Shown here in pieces: positions 53,500 through 63,629 of a DNA stretch of 64,000 bases (positions are counted from its first letter, which is position 1; each line of letters begins with the position of its first letter). Position numbers and translations under genes: made by a program. A model generated the notes under the pieces. The model was not told where the DNA came from, made no database searches, and worked only from the letters and a program-made list of their open reading frames with translations. The stretch is from NCBI RefSeq assembly GCF_014356525.2, contig NC_052511.1, positions 49,776,510 through 49,840,509 of the forward strand, given 5' to 3'. Origin of the DNA: Nilaparvata lugens (lineage: Eukaryota > Arthropoda > Insecta > Hemiptera > Delphacidae).

Positions 53500-53660
53500 A
53501 AGAAAGAGAATTGAGGGAGCAATGCGATGAGGAAGAGAAAGGAGGGCTAGAGTGAGAGAGAAAGACAGAGTGGGAGAGTGGAAGAGAACGCCAAAGAGAA
53601 ACAGAGGTGCGATAGAGAAAAAGGAAGAGAGATAGAAGTGAAAAAAGACAGGAAGATTAG
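53500..53660 (+). repeat. Purine-rich low-complexity tract
   Basis: GAGAGAGAAAGACAGAGTGG-type sequence, the opposite-strand counterpart in composition of the CT tracts elsewhere. No defined unit. Confidence 0.7.
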
Positions 53661-54199
53661 ATGAATGAAGAACTTGTTGAAAATCGATTTAGAATCCATT
53701 CAAATGTATTCTGAACCAGTTATTTTGAATTTAGTGAGTTATGGTGAATTGATACAAGTTCTGAGAATAATTATTCATTTATTTATTTATTTCATTGACA
53801 ATCACATTATACGTTTATTTTTATTCTTAGTTTATTTTTATTTCTCCTCAGTATTGGCCCGGCGGCTGCAGGAGCTCTGTTTCTGTCTCCTTATGTCTAG
53901 TGATATTGCTCCTAAGATAAGAAACCTAGAGAGATAAAGATAAGCTCCTAAGATAAGAGAAACCTAACCACAAAAGTAATTGAAGATATAAAAATACTTG
54001 ATTCCTTGATCATAAAAATGATCGATAAATGTTTCCAATGTCTTCCAGTTAAAAATATAGGCATCTTACACATAAAAAATCGTTCATGATAACTTGAATA
54101 GAAATAAAATACTGATATTGATTACTATCAAAACTTCTTGTTTATTTACTGTTCGTTATTCAATATCGGTAATAATCAGCTGTTTTACAAAAATTTCCA
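53661..54199. other. Spacer without a defensible gene
   Basis: A 90-codon plus frame (53665-53937) has a hydrophobic centre but no family signature. Nothing else was seen. Confidence 0.35.
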
Positions 54200-54425
54200 G
54201 CCAGCACATATTCAGGTTTACCAACATTTCTTTTACTTTACCGCACTCTACCGTCATAAAGCGTGTTAACTATTTTGTGTTATGTTGCAAATTTGGAGTG
54301 CGACAAAGTCTTTGCCGCACTCAAATCTACATTCCTGCACTGGGTGTGGGAATAAGGTATTTTGCGTACTATAGGCTAATTGATGCGGGAATGAGCACTT
54401 TTTTGGGTAACTGTAGGAAAATATA
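54200..54425. repeat. Family U fragment, copy 2
   Basis: TACCGCACTCTACCGTCATA and TTGCCGCACTCAAATCTACA, then CATTCCTGCACTG and the tip GGGTAACTGTAGGAAAA, recall 510-640. The 112-codon frame over it (54094-54432) has no recognised domain. Confidence 0.4.
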
Positions 54426-55599
54426 TGAATGATCCTGAATCTAAGTTTTTAAGGTTTCTATTCAGTATAGTCTCTGGCTTTGAGGTTTAAAGTGGTTATT
54501 AAAGTGTTATTTCTCTTTTGTTACAGGTGAGCTGATATTTTCATTATTCTACATGAAATTAAAAGAAAGGTGAGAAATAGCTTCACGTTTTGCCACAATA
54601 TCTGACAGCTAATTAGTTGGCCGTGTTTCGTACTCCCCTGAATCTTCCTCCAACTCAATAAAAGCTACCTTCTTCCTAAAAAATTCAATCATGGCGCCTG
54701 GCATTCTAACAACTCAGTAATTAAGTTCAATTTTTCATTCATGAACTCGTTGTACAATTGATGATTAATGTCACAAATCAATCGTATCATTCTCCAGTTT
54801 TTTCATGATAGAATGTTAATAAACGAAATAGTGGAACTGTTCAAACCAGTAGCTTGTCACAATGTGATACATAATATATTGATTGCAGCCAGAAATTAAT
54901 CTGATTTGAAGTTTATATTGATTTCATTGTTGGTGATGATTCTGATGAATATTAAGGCACGCCCGTTGTCACTGTCACAATAGTTTGTAGTCGTTAAATA
55001 GGAAATTACCGATCGATCCAAATCTACCTCTATTCATTCGGCATGCACTATTATATATGGAATAGTTGCTATGTTCCAATCGGCTCCATGTTTAATAATG
55101 TGCTATTTCGAAAACTGCGGTGATTAATTTCCATATGTCACATCAACAGGCCTATGCATTGAGCCGGAATACTTATATTGATTGTATTTGTCTATTATGT
55201 ATTTCTATCAACCTCGCTATCATCATGCATACCAATAAATTGGAATAATCAATACCTCCACTACGTATTTCTTTGGAGTATCCTATCATGCATGCCAAAA
55301 TAACAAATTGCACAAGAATTCTCCAGTGAGGTCCCTCTTCACAGGTTTATTTATTTATTTAGTCATTTACAATTATTACACTTATATGTGAAGGCACAAC
55401 AGATGGATTTCTTATCTTTCTTATCTTAATAGTCAGTTTCTTACCTATTGATTTTGTTCAGTTTTTTCTTCCCCTTCTACCACAGGTACCGTACTTTTCA
55501 TCTCTATTTTGATTGTATGATGCCTCAAATGCCGCAAATTAATTATTTTTTTCCTAGTTCAAGTCACTTAGTTAAACTATTATTTTTGCTTATAGTATA
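54426..55599. other. AT-rich spacer without gene
   Basis: The only hint is at 55345-55402, where TTTATTTATTTATTTAG and GAAGGCACAACAGATGG resemble a truncated minus-strand family G tail. Confidence 0.4.
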
Positions 55600-56001
55600 C
55601 TAGTAGTTCTGTGAACAGTAGACCTCACGCAGTATTCTCATCCACAAGTACCTGATTGGAACTATAGACCTTATGGAAATACAGCAATAGACTGGCTTCT
55701 CCACACATCTGTGTAATCACTTGTCAGCTGGTTTATGATGAATAATTCTATAGTCTGATTTTTACTCTAATATTGGCGTATGAAGGAGGCTCCTTTTTCC
55801 TTTTATATTATCCTTGAAATGCAAAATTTCCAAAAACCTTGTATATACGTCGACGCTCAATTAAGAAAGGAACATACCTGTCAAATTTCATGAAAATCTA
55901 TTACCGCGTTTTGCCGTAAATGCGCAACATATAAACATTTAAACATTAAGAGAAATGCTAAACCGTCGACTTGAATCTTAGACCTCACTTCGCTCGGTCA
56001 A
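55600..56001 (-). mobile_element. Family B element, copy 6
   Basis: Complete 402-bp standard form, reverse orientation, CTAGTAGTTCTGTGAACAG to CGCTCGGTCAA on the plus strand. Confidence 0.88.
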
Positions 56002-56029
56002 CAATTTCTTATTTTATTGGTATTTTTTA

Positions 56030-56250
56030 GTAACTAGATTTTTTATAGTATCTAGTATTATTTTGTATAGTTTATTCTTTTTCTAATCGATTGTCAGAAT
56101 ACTCCTCCATGCACACGGAGTTATTCATTTACTTTTTACTTGTTTTTCATATCAATGTTACAATCTAATGTATCGCCTTTACTTTGTTCTAACTTACTAT
56201 GTAATGTATGAAGCTCTGAATAAATTGAATTGAATTGAATTGAATTGAAA
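56030..56250 (+). mobile_element. LINE 3' tail, family W, with (TTGAA)n end
   Basis: ATGTATGAAGCTCTGAATAA followed by ATTGAATTGAATTGAATTGA is a typical retroposon end. Upstream AT-rich sequence with CACGGAGTTATTCATT probably belongs to its 3' untranslated region. A 60-codon minus frame here is not a gene. Confidence 0.65.
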
Positions 56251-56648
56251 GAGCACACTCGATCTTTCAAGAAAATTCTCGATAAATACACATTGAAGTT
56301 TGAAATAGTAGAGAGCAATATGCACAGTCTGAGTTCAATCTGAATACATGAGCTTGTGGTTCAACTCAAGATATAACACTAATAAATGGGAACATAGAAA
56401 ACAGAGCTAAGAATGGCTATCCAGGTTAATGTTGAATGATTGTTCATAAGGCCTTAGTTTAGAATATCAAAAACTAATGTGTTTTAATGTGTGTATGGTA
56501 AATAGCGGTTTCAACCAAGTTTAAACTAATCCAGGTTTGAATCGAGCTATGGTTGCATTCAATATAATGAATTTCAATTGGATCAGCTGATGTTTAAAAC
56601 CTGAGATTAACAACTGAGAGAACTGCTATGAGTATACAAGCCTTAATA
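56251..56648. other. Spacer without gene
   Basis: Nothing recognisable. Confidence 0.45.
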
Positions 56649-57356
56649 CTAGTAGTTCTGTGAACAGTAGACCTCGCGCTCAGTAAGATACATTGATCTG
56701 TTATGTTTTCTCAAAAATTAATAGATAATTTATCAATTTAAAATTTTTAAAACATCCTAAATGAACATAGGGCTTTCTTTCCTATCGTACCGTGACGTGT
56801 GGCCCCGGAATGTGAGTGTGAGCGCTATTATCAGGTTTGGCTGTAACTGTCTACAACGTTGATGGTAAGATACATTTTCAAGATGTTCGATGTTTTTGAA
56901 CGGGTAGTATTATAGTCAACTGTCTACTAACGTTGATGGAAAGATACATTTTCAAGATGTTCGATGTTTTTGAACGGGTAGTATTATAGTCAACTGTCTA
57001 CTAACGTTGATGGAAAGATACATTTTCAAGATGTTCGATGTTTTTGAACGGGTAGTATTTTAGTCCACTAAACAGCTGATTTATGATGAATAATTCTATA
57101 GTCTGGTTTTTACACTAATATTGGCGTATGAAGGAGGCTCCTTTTTCCTTCTATATTATACATGAAATGCAAAATTTCCAAAAACCTTGTACATACGTCG
57201 ACGCGCAATTTGAAAGGAACATACCTGTCAAATTTCATGAAAATCTATTACCGCGTTTTGCCGTAAATGCGCAACATATAAACATTCAAACATTTAAACA
57301 TAAAGAGAAATGCTAAACCGTCGACTTGAATCTTAGACCTCACTTCGCTCGGTCAA
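56649..57356 (-). mobile_element. Family B element, copy 7, long form with 74-bp expansion
   Basis: The 5' half (minus strand) is standard B. The 3' half is the long-form sequence shared only with copy 8 (CCTAAATGAACATAGGGCTT, GTACCGTGACGTGT, ...GAGCGCGAGGTCTACTGTTC). It contains three units of a 74-bp repeat at 56845-57064. Confidence 0.85.
56845..57064 (-). repeat. 74-bp tandem repeat, 3 units, inside family B copy 7
   Basis: The unit CAACTGTCTACTAACGTTGA ... GAACGGGTAGTATTATAGT starts at 56917 and 56991, with a slightly diverged first unit at 56845. Copy 8 has only one unit (about 59876-59950), so the expansion is specific to copy 7. Confidence 0.92.
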
Positions 57357-57589
57357 TTAAGGCGTGTATTAATTCCCGTTTCGATTGGATCAGCTGATAT
57401 TAAATTTAAGACCTGAAATAAACTGAAAGCTAAACTGATATTGAGTATACAGAGCTTGGAAAATTCAGAATAAAATTACAGGTAAGCAGCTCTTAAACAC
57501 AGCATCATAGGAATAAGTAGCCCAATAAACTTCTGAAGGACTATTTGTTTCTCTATTACTTGTCACTGGAGACAGCACATATTGGAGCA

Positions 57590-57790
57590 CTGAGCAGTAG
57601 AGGTTCACTTAATACTGTCAGCATTCCTCATGTATAGCATCAATGCTTTCTTCATTCTAATGGAACTGACACATTGAAGTGAATCTGAGCAGTATTTCTC
57701 TAGTAAAATCCACTTTCATCTGTCAGCATTACTTATGTATATCGTAAATGCTTCCTATTCAAGTAATACTGACAGTTCAAGTGAGAAAAA
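57590..57790. repeat. Repeat R, two head-to-head units
   Basis: AATACTGTCAGCATTCCTCA with GTATAGCATCAATGCTTTC occurs, then again as TCTGTCAGCATTACTTATG with GTATATCGTAAATGCTTCC. Each unit is closed by a rough inverted end (GAACTGACA...AATACTGACAG). Related fragments are at 24320, 33893 and 14090. Confidence 0.6.
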
Positions 57791-58141
57791 TATCAGCACG
57801 ATTTGCAAATATGTTCGACCTAGATTGCCTATATCTTTCTACGCCTTGTAGCTACTATCAAAAGTATAATCCATCCAAGTCAGTGTATATCTATCTCTAA
57901 CTAAATACAGTACGTATACTGTATCTTTCTGCACCTTATTCCAGCTACTACATGCCGTATATCTATGCAAATCTATAGATATACATAATATAATTCATCT
58001 CTTGTATTCTCAGTGATATAATGAATTATGTTGCCATATATATCAAAATATACATTATCAGATGCATTCTATAGAATGACTAGAGCTTGGTTGGCGCGTT
58101 CCCCTATAGCTACATATATCAACTACATATTATATCAACTA
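57791..58141. repeat. AT-rich direct repeats flanking C6
   Basis: 58020-58135 (ATACATTATCAGATGCATTC, GTTCCCCTATAGCTACATAT) recurs at 59155-59235 and partly at 59260-59310 on the far side of C6, a local tandem repeat of about 110 bp that C6 has split. Confidence 0.75.
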
Positions 58142-59110
58142 CTAGCCGCCAGGCTCGCCATATCCGTCTAGCCAGGGGGCTCCGCCCCCTGGACCCCCGA
58201 CTGGATCGTCCAAGATTGATTGATTGATTGATTGATTGAGTACTTTATTTATGTAGATTACAATATACTGGCTTATACACTTATATATAATATCTTACAA
58301 TACAGCAAAATTATAGATGAATTTACATAATATAGGCTGAGAAAATAATTATTGAACTGTATCTGATATAAAAAGGAATTTGTAATATAATAACTATAGA
58401 TATTATATTGTTATGCATTTACATAAATTGGCGGAGCTTTGGACATATCAATGTCCATTCTTCGGAAAGAATATTAAAAATATCCTCCCCACTAACTCTC
58501 TACCAAACTCTCTACCAAGAATGAGATCAGCAGGCTCGCTTCGCTCGCCTGCATTTTTCATTTGAGCATTTTATCATATGTTAGGACGATCCAGTCGGGG
58601 GTCCAGACTAAACGTCTGGCTAAACAGATATGGCGAGCGAAGCGAGCCTGACGGCTAGTAATATAATATTCTCAGGAATAGCTCTGATTGAAGTAGCAGT
58701 GCCCAATCAATTTTTCCGCGATAAATACATTTCAATCTTCAACTTGGTGCCAACCTAACAAAGTCAACTCAACTTAATGCCAACCTGACAAAATTATTAA
58801 TTTAGTTACCAGTTAACAACTGTTTCAAAGAGGTACTCTCTCTAGATTATAGTTCTATATTAACATATGGTATGGACACTTTTCAATTATAATTAAGAGA
58901 TTGGAATAAGAAGAATATACATGCTAAAAGACGAACTTTAAACCGTTAAAAACCACCCTTAGAGTTAAAATATTGCCAAAAGATTTCTTAGTGCGCCTCT
59001 AAAGGGCCAACTGAACCTACCAACCTAATTTGAACGTTTTTGGTCTGGTAGATTTTTAGTTCTGCGAGTGAGTGAGTCAGTTAGTGAGTGAGTGCCATTT
59101 CGCTTTTATA
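58142..59110 (-). mobile_element. Family C element, copy 6, split by retroposon D
   Basis: On the minus strand it opens AAAAGCGAAATGGCACTCAC (near 59110) and closes with the 3' module 58658-58142. The two module arms are CTAGCCGTCAGGCTCGCTTC and its partner at 58142. The hairpins are CCAGAC-GTTTA-GTCTGG and CCAGGGGGC-GGA-GCCCCCTGG. Retroposon D (58216-58514) sits in the module. Confidence 0.88.
58210..58520 (-). mobile_element. LINE 3' tail, family D, copy 2, with 6-bp target duplication
   Basis: Inserted into C6 and flanked by CCAAGA at 58210-58215 and 58515-58520. Other C copies show the empty site (CGTCCAAGAATGAGATC in the same orientation). The (TTGA)n tail is adjacent to one duplication, and the GGACAT-ATCA-ATGTCC hairpin is at 58441-58456. 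It has about 90 percent identity to 10215-10503. Confidence 0.92.
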
Positions 59111-59150
59111 TATATATATATATATATAATATATATATATATATATTCAA
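59105..59150. repeat. (TA)n microsatellite
   Basis: A nearly pure TA run adjoins the 5' end of C6, whose consensus start is itself TATATAAAAGCG. Confidence 0.9.
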
Positions 59151-59514
59151 AATCCACATACATCAAATATACATTATCAGGTGTATTCTATGACTATAGA
59201 GCTTGATTGCGTGTTCCCCTATAGCTACATATATCAAATATTGGCACATAATATGAAAATCTACATAAATCCAATATACAGTACATTATCTGCAGTATTC
59301 TATACATATTGGTCATAGCTATGATGATGTATCTACTGCCGTCATTATTTTTTATCGTTTGCTAATAGGGAGAATGAGATCCTTTGAGAGATAATATTAT
59401 ATATATATGAACATGTTGAAGTGAGTAATGGCGTAAGAAGCGTGACATCAACTTATATGGATATAGTTCTTGATGACAGAATTGTTTTCATGACATATTG
59501 AGAATTATCTGGCG

Positions 59515-60445
59515 CTATAGTGTGGTCCACCTTATAATGACAGCATCAAATTAAATTTGGTGTTCTATCCTTGTTGACCGAGCGAAGTGAGATCTAAGAT
59601 TCAAGTCGAAAGTTTGGCATTTCTCTTAATGTTTAAATGTTTGTATGTTTAAATGTTTATATGTTTTTATGTTGCGCATTTACGGCGAAACGCGGTAATA
59701 GATTATCATGAAATTTGACAGGTATGTTGCTTTTTAATTGCGCGTCGACGTATATACAAGGTTTTTGGAAATTTTGCATTTCAAGGATAATATAAAAGGG
59801 AAAAGGAGCCTCCTTCATACGCCAATATTACCGTAAAAATCAGACTATAGAATTATTCATAAATCAGCTGTCTAGTGGACTATAATACTACCCATTCAAA
59901 AACATCGAACATCTTGAAAATGTATCTTTCCATCAACGTTGTAGACAGTTGCTGCCAGACCTGATAACAGCGCTCACACCTACATTCGGAACGACACGTC
60001 ACGGTACGATTTATGACAGAAAGCTCTATGTTTATTTAGGATTTTTTCTAGACATTTTTAATTGATGAATTATTTATTAATTTTTGAGAGAACATAACAA
60101 CAGGTCAATGTAACTCACTGAGCGCGAGGTCTACTGTTCGCAGTACTACTAGTCTATCATTCGTCAAATCATAGCGCTATCCTTGTCTAACTCCCCGACG
60201 ATGTCGGATAGGTTTTTAACAATGTAGAATTGTAAATATTCAATCTTAATTATGTACATTTATAATTAAATCAAAGGAAAAAATTTTTCTCAAAGAATGA
60301 AATATACTTGATTATTTCAAACAAGAATGAACAGTTGATATCACATCAGATATAACTGTATCAGCTATCCTCTGTAGAAGGCAGTGGCAAGGCAGAGAAC
60401 CGGCAATGCAGTTCTCCTGTCTTTATGATGTGAACCTCACTATAG
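59515..60445. mobile_element. MITE family A split by family B
   Basis: The left end (CTATAGTGTGGTCCACC) runs to 59573 (...TTCTATCCTTG) and resumes at 60153 (TCTATCATTCGTCAAATC). Elsewhere in the family CTATCCTTGTCTATCATTC is continuous, proving the insertion point. The right end is worn. Confidence 0.88.
59574..60152 (+). mobile_element. Family B element, copy 8, long form, inserted in MITE A
   Basis: TTGACCGAGCGAAGTGAGA to GTACTACTAG, 579 bp. Its 3' half is the long form shared with copy 7 but with a single 74-bp unit. Flanks CCTTG / TCTATC rejoin perfectly without it: no duplication, no deletion. Confidence 0.9.
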
Positions 60446-61221
60446 AGAAACGTATCATGCATGAAAAGTATTGCAGAGATTATAAGGAAAATTGATTCTG
60501 AAAAATGAAGAATATTCGAATGCTCAATCCAAGCTAACAGGAACTTATAAGCTCCATAGAGATAAATTTAAAATTAGAGATAAATTTTTACAAATAATAA
60601 CTGGGATTAAGAAGAAGATCATGTTTAACAGACTATTTTAATCAAATCAACAAATAGTACAGCCAAGTTGAAATAGTATATTTCGCACCTAGGGTCGAAA
60701 ATGTATGTTTTCCGGCTCGAGATCGCGGTTTTCAAGTTCAAGACGAAGTCGAGAACTTGAAGTGTTCGAGAGCCGGAAAACATTTTTGCCCGTGTTGCGA
60801 TCGCTATTTTTCGCCACACCAAAAAAAAACTTCCCAATATTTATAAGAAATTGAAAAATTAATAGAATTCAAACAGCCTATTTGGATAGTTTGAATCTTG
60901 GTTATGACAACTTTTACTGTCACTAATTTCAATATTACTAATTAATAATTTACAATAGTGATCATATTTTTATACTATTAATATTTTGAATAATTGTTTG
61001 AATTTTTATAGCTCGCGCTTTGCGCCCGGTGCAATATCTCATGGATAGATGAATGAATAGAATTTTCATTACTATTTTGAAATAATGTGATGAAAAAATT
61101 AATATAATTGCATATTTCTCAGTTTTGTCTCAAAATATATCTAAAAAATTGATTGAAATTTAAATTATGGTAACTAATTTAAAAATAGCTAATAAAACTT
61201 GAAATTCATCGACAAAAAAAA

Positions 61222-61318
61222 TGTCATTGACCAAGATTCGAACCTAGATCATGTATGTTGTTATTCACTGAGCTTTGAGTTCTGATGTATTACGCCTTTA
61301 CGCTCTCGGCCATTGCGT
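61222..61318 (-). pseudogene. tRNA-like sequence (Leu/Ser type), probably pseudogene or SINE head
   Basis: On the minus strand TGGCCGAGAGCG followed by AAAGGC resembles a tRNA box A and D-arm (GCC...GGC pairs). AGGTTCGAATCT is an almost perfect box B, and its CTAGG/CTTGG T-stem pairs with two G-T wobbles. A T8 run just beyond could end Pol III transcription. The acceptor strands do not pair and no convincing anticodon arm forms, so a working tRNA is unlikely. Confidence 0.5.
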
Positions 61319-61411
61319 ATTGATTGTAGATGCCTGACTGATAACACTTAGTATACACCTAATACTGTAAACTAGACTTCTAAAAAAGTTTACTTCACTC
61401 CTAAAAAGCGT

Positions 61412-61492
61412 ACAACCTTTGACTATAGAAAGAAGGTTGTTCTTTCTATAGAAAATAGAAGAAGGTTCTTTCTATAGTTAAAGGTACAACAG
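61412..61492. repeat. Small hairpin/duplication
   Basis: GACTATAGAAAGAAGGTTGT followed by TCTTTCTATAG forms a hairpin, and AGAAGGTTCTTTCTATAG repeats it. It may be a slipped duplication inside element I. Confidence 0.6.
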
Positions 61493-62382
61493 ACTTTGGC
61501 TCATGACTTATATTATTAAAATTAATATTATTATCTGTTTCACAATAAAATTTTCACTCTGAATTAAGTCAGGTAACGTATGTAGGCTACTATAATATAG
61601 TGTATAGCGGCATATTTGAAGCCGGTTTGTCGGCATTTTCACAACAAAATATTGCTCTGAAATCATAGAGAAAACATTCGAAGATTCAATCTTGAGTGGG
61701 CTCAATGTTTTCTCTATATGGTTTAATATTAAGAAAATTATCTAAAAGTTTTAATAATGAATTACGGAAAAATTACTAGGATTTTTTAGTCAAGGCTGAG
61801 TTTCACCAGTAGGCTTACCTTAAACTTCAGATCTCTGCTGTATTTTCTTGTTATTATAGTTGATTGTATTGCATTAAGAAGTGGAATTCGATAATAAAAA
61901 AGAACAATTATTACTCTACCTCACTTTTAATATTGATACAATTATTGTACTTTGATTTCAAATTCGATTCTTCACTTTTAAATACTTGCGATACGTACCT
62001 TTCTGACAATGGACAATGCAGCCATTGTATTCATTGTTTGATATCAAAAACACAATAATAAATATTAAATTATGAAACAGTAATTTAAAAATAATATATA
62101 GACAATACATACGCGATTCACGATACATAATTATATAGATTATCACAGTCGTTATGAGATTATCTCTCTATGATTTTTGTGAGATCGGACACGATCAGCT
62201 GTTATTCAAGGTCATTTTACAGCCCTAGGGCCGTAAAGTTTTACCGGCCTGGTCGGAAAACAATCACTTTCGGCCTCCATATGACGAACGTAAACCAGCT
62301 CATTACATCCAAGTGTGGCGAAAACAAACTTTTTTCCAATTTTTTTCTCTCTTCTCCAACACACCCAACCATAAAGCCCATG

Positions 62383-63121
62383 GTTTTTACTTTCCTTGCC
62401 CTATTACCATAGGTAAGGGAAGTATTGCTTTCCAAAAAAATTAAAGGTACCCTAATTTCATGTTTTCTATACGTTCCATTACTTTCCTTGCCCTACTTTC
62501 CGTGTGTGTGTGTGTGTCTGTGAACACGATAACTCCATTCCTAATTAACCGATTGACTTGAAATTTTAAACTTAAGGTCCTTATACCCTAGATAGCTATT
62601 TATAAGCCCTATCAATTGACATGAGTCTCATTTCTGAGTAAATTGCAGGAGCTCCGTAATATTTCTGAGAAGAATGAATTTTGTTAAATTTCTATCACGA
62701 TTTTCTCAAAGATGACTTGACCGATTTTTTTCAAATTCATACCCTGTATAGTTATATATCAGCTCTATTAACTGGCATGAGTTTCCTCCCTGAGAAATTA
62801 ACTGGGGGTCCACCCCATCCTTGAGAAATTTAATTTGTAACCTCCTTCTCGTGCGTGAGGTAGGGAGGTAGAGCAGTTTATTCAAAAGAACACACATGTC
62901 GATATTTTATTTGTAGAACAGCTGTTTTGACAACTTTTAAAAAATCCTCAAATTTCATAATTCAAACAAAGGAAAATGTACTCTGAACACAATCACAGTA
63001 GTATAATCGTAGTTTTAATTATTTAGCCGTCAATCGGCATAATGTTATTCCCTAAATTATCCTCGTTAATGAGGCTTATAGATCAATGAGCAAGGAAAGT
63101 TGTGTGAGTGTACCACACCAG
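62383..63121 (-). mobile_element. Family E element, copy E4
   Basis: The end ACTTTCCTTGCCCTATTACC is duplicated in tandem-like fashion (62390 and 62480), with a TGTGTGTGTG run at 62502. The far end is GCAAGGAAAGTTGTGTGAGT followed by CCACACCAG. The interior has two GAAATTT/CAAATTCATACC cassettes. It is diverged from E1. Confidence 0.75.
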
Positions 63122-63280
63122 ATTTTTTTATATTTGTAACATTTTATTGTATTTTATTTGTCTTGCAATTCTTTGTCATTTTGTTTTGTCTTGTTTTGTG
63201 TGTTTTAAATAAAAAAAATTATTACACTTTCAAACGAGTAAAGGAGAAAATGACCAATTCAAACACAAGCAGATGCCTTT

Positions 63281-63629
63281 GGTGAGGTTCACGTTATAAT
63301 GGCAGTAGAGCAGGATAGGAGATCAGCGGTGGCTATTCTCTGCCTTGCTAGTGCCTTCTATATAGGATGGAGCTGATACCAACTGTTCATTATTGTTAAA
63401 AATAATCAATTTTATTCCATTCATCAAAAAATTATAAGTTTTTATTATTGAGATGAAATGTTTTGTCTATTAATTTTATTCAATAGAACGATCAATTACA
63501 AATTACAATTTTGTGAGAAAACGATCTGATCAGAGCTAGAGAGGGATAATGCTATCTGCTTTGTTCAGTGATAGACAAGGATAGCAACACCAAAAATGTT
63601 AATCAAATACTGCCATTATAACGTGGACG
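63281..63629. mobile_element. MITE family A, complete but worn copy
   Basis: TGAGGTTCACGTTATAATGG on the left and AATACTGCCATTATAACGTG on the right. The interior contains GATAATGCTATCTGCTTTGT and GATAGACAAGGATAGCAACA. The outermost bases of both ends have decayed. Confidence 0.85.

Larger units (their letters stand above)
60677..62330. mobile_element. Element I, copy 2 (paired end modules)
   Basis: Left module: TTTCGCACCTAGGGTCGAAA, GAGAGCCGGAAAACATTTTT and TTTTTCGCCACACC. Right module: ACAGCCCTAGGGCCGTAAAG, CACTTTCGGCCTCCATATGA and AAGTGTGGCGAAAAC. The middle (about 1.35 kb) differs from copy 1 and includes a tRNA-like sequence at 61222-61318. Confidence 0.6.

Noticed and set aside
53665..54432. 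Two plus frames of 90 and 112 codons
   Set aside because: Average AT-rich frames without motifs. The second overlaps a repeat also found near the left edge of the window.
61222..61318. Functional tRNA gene
   Set aside because: B box and D-arm are good, but the acceptor strands do not pair and no clear anticodon arm forms. It is kept only as a tRNA-like pseudogene.
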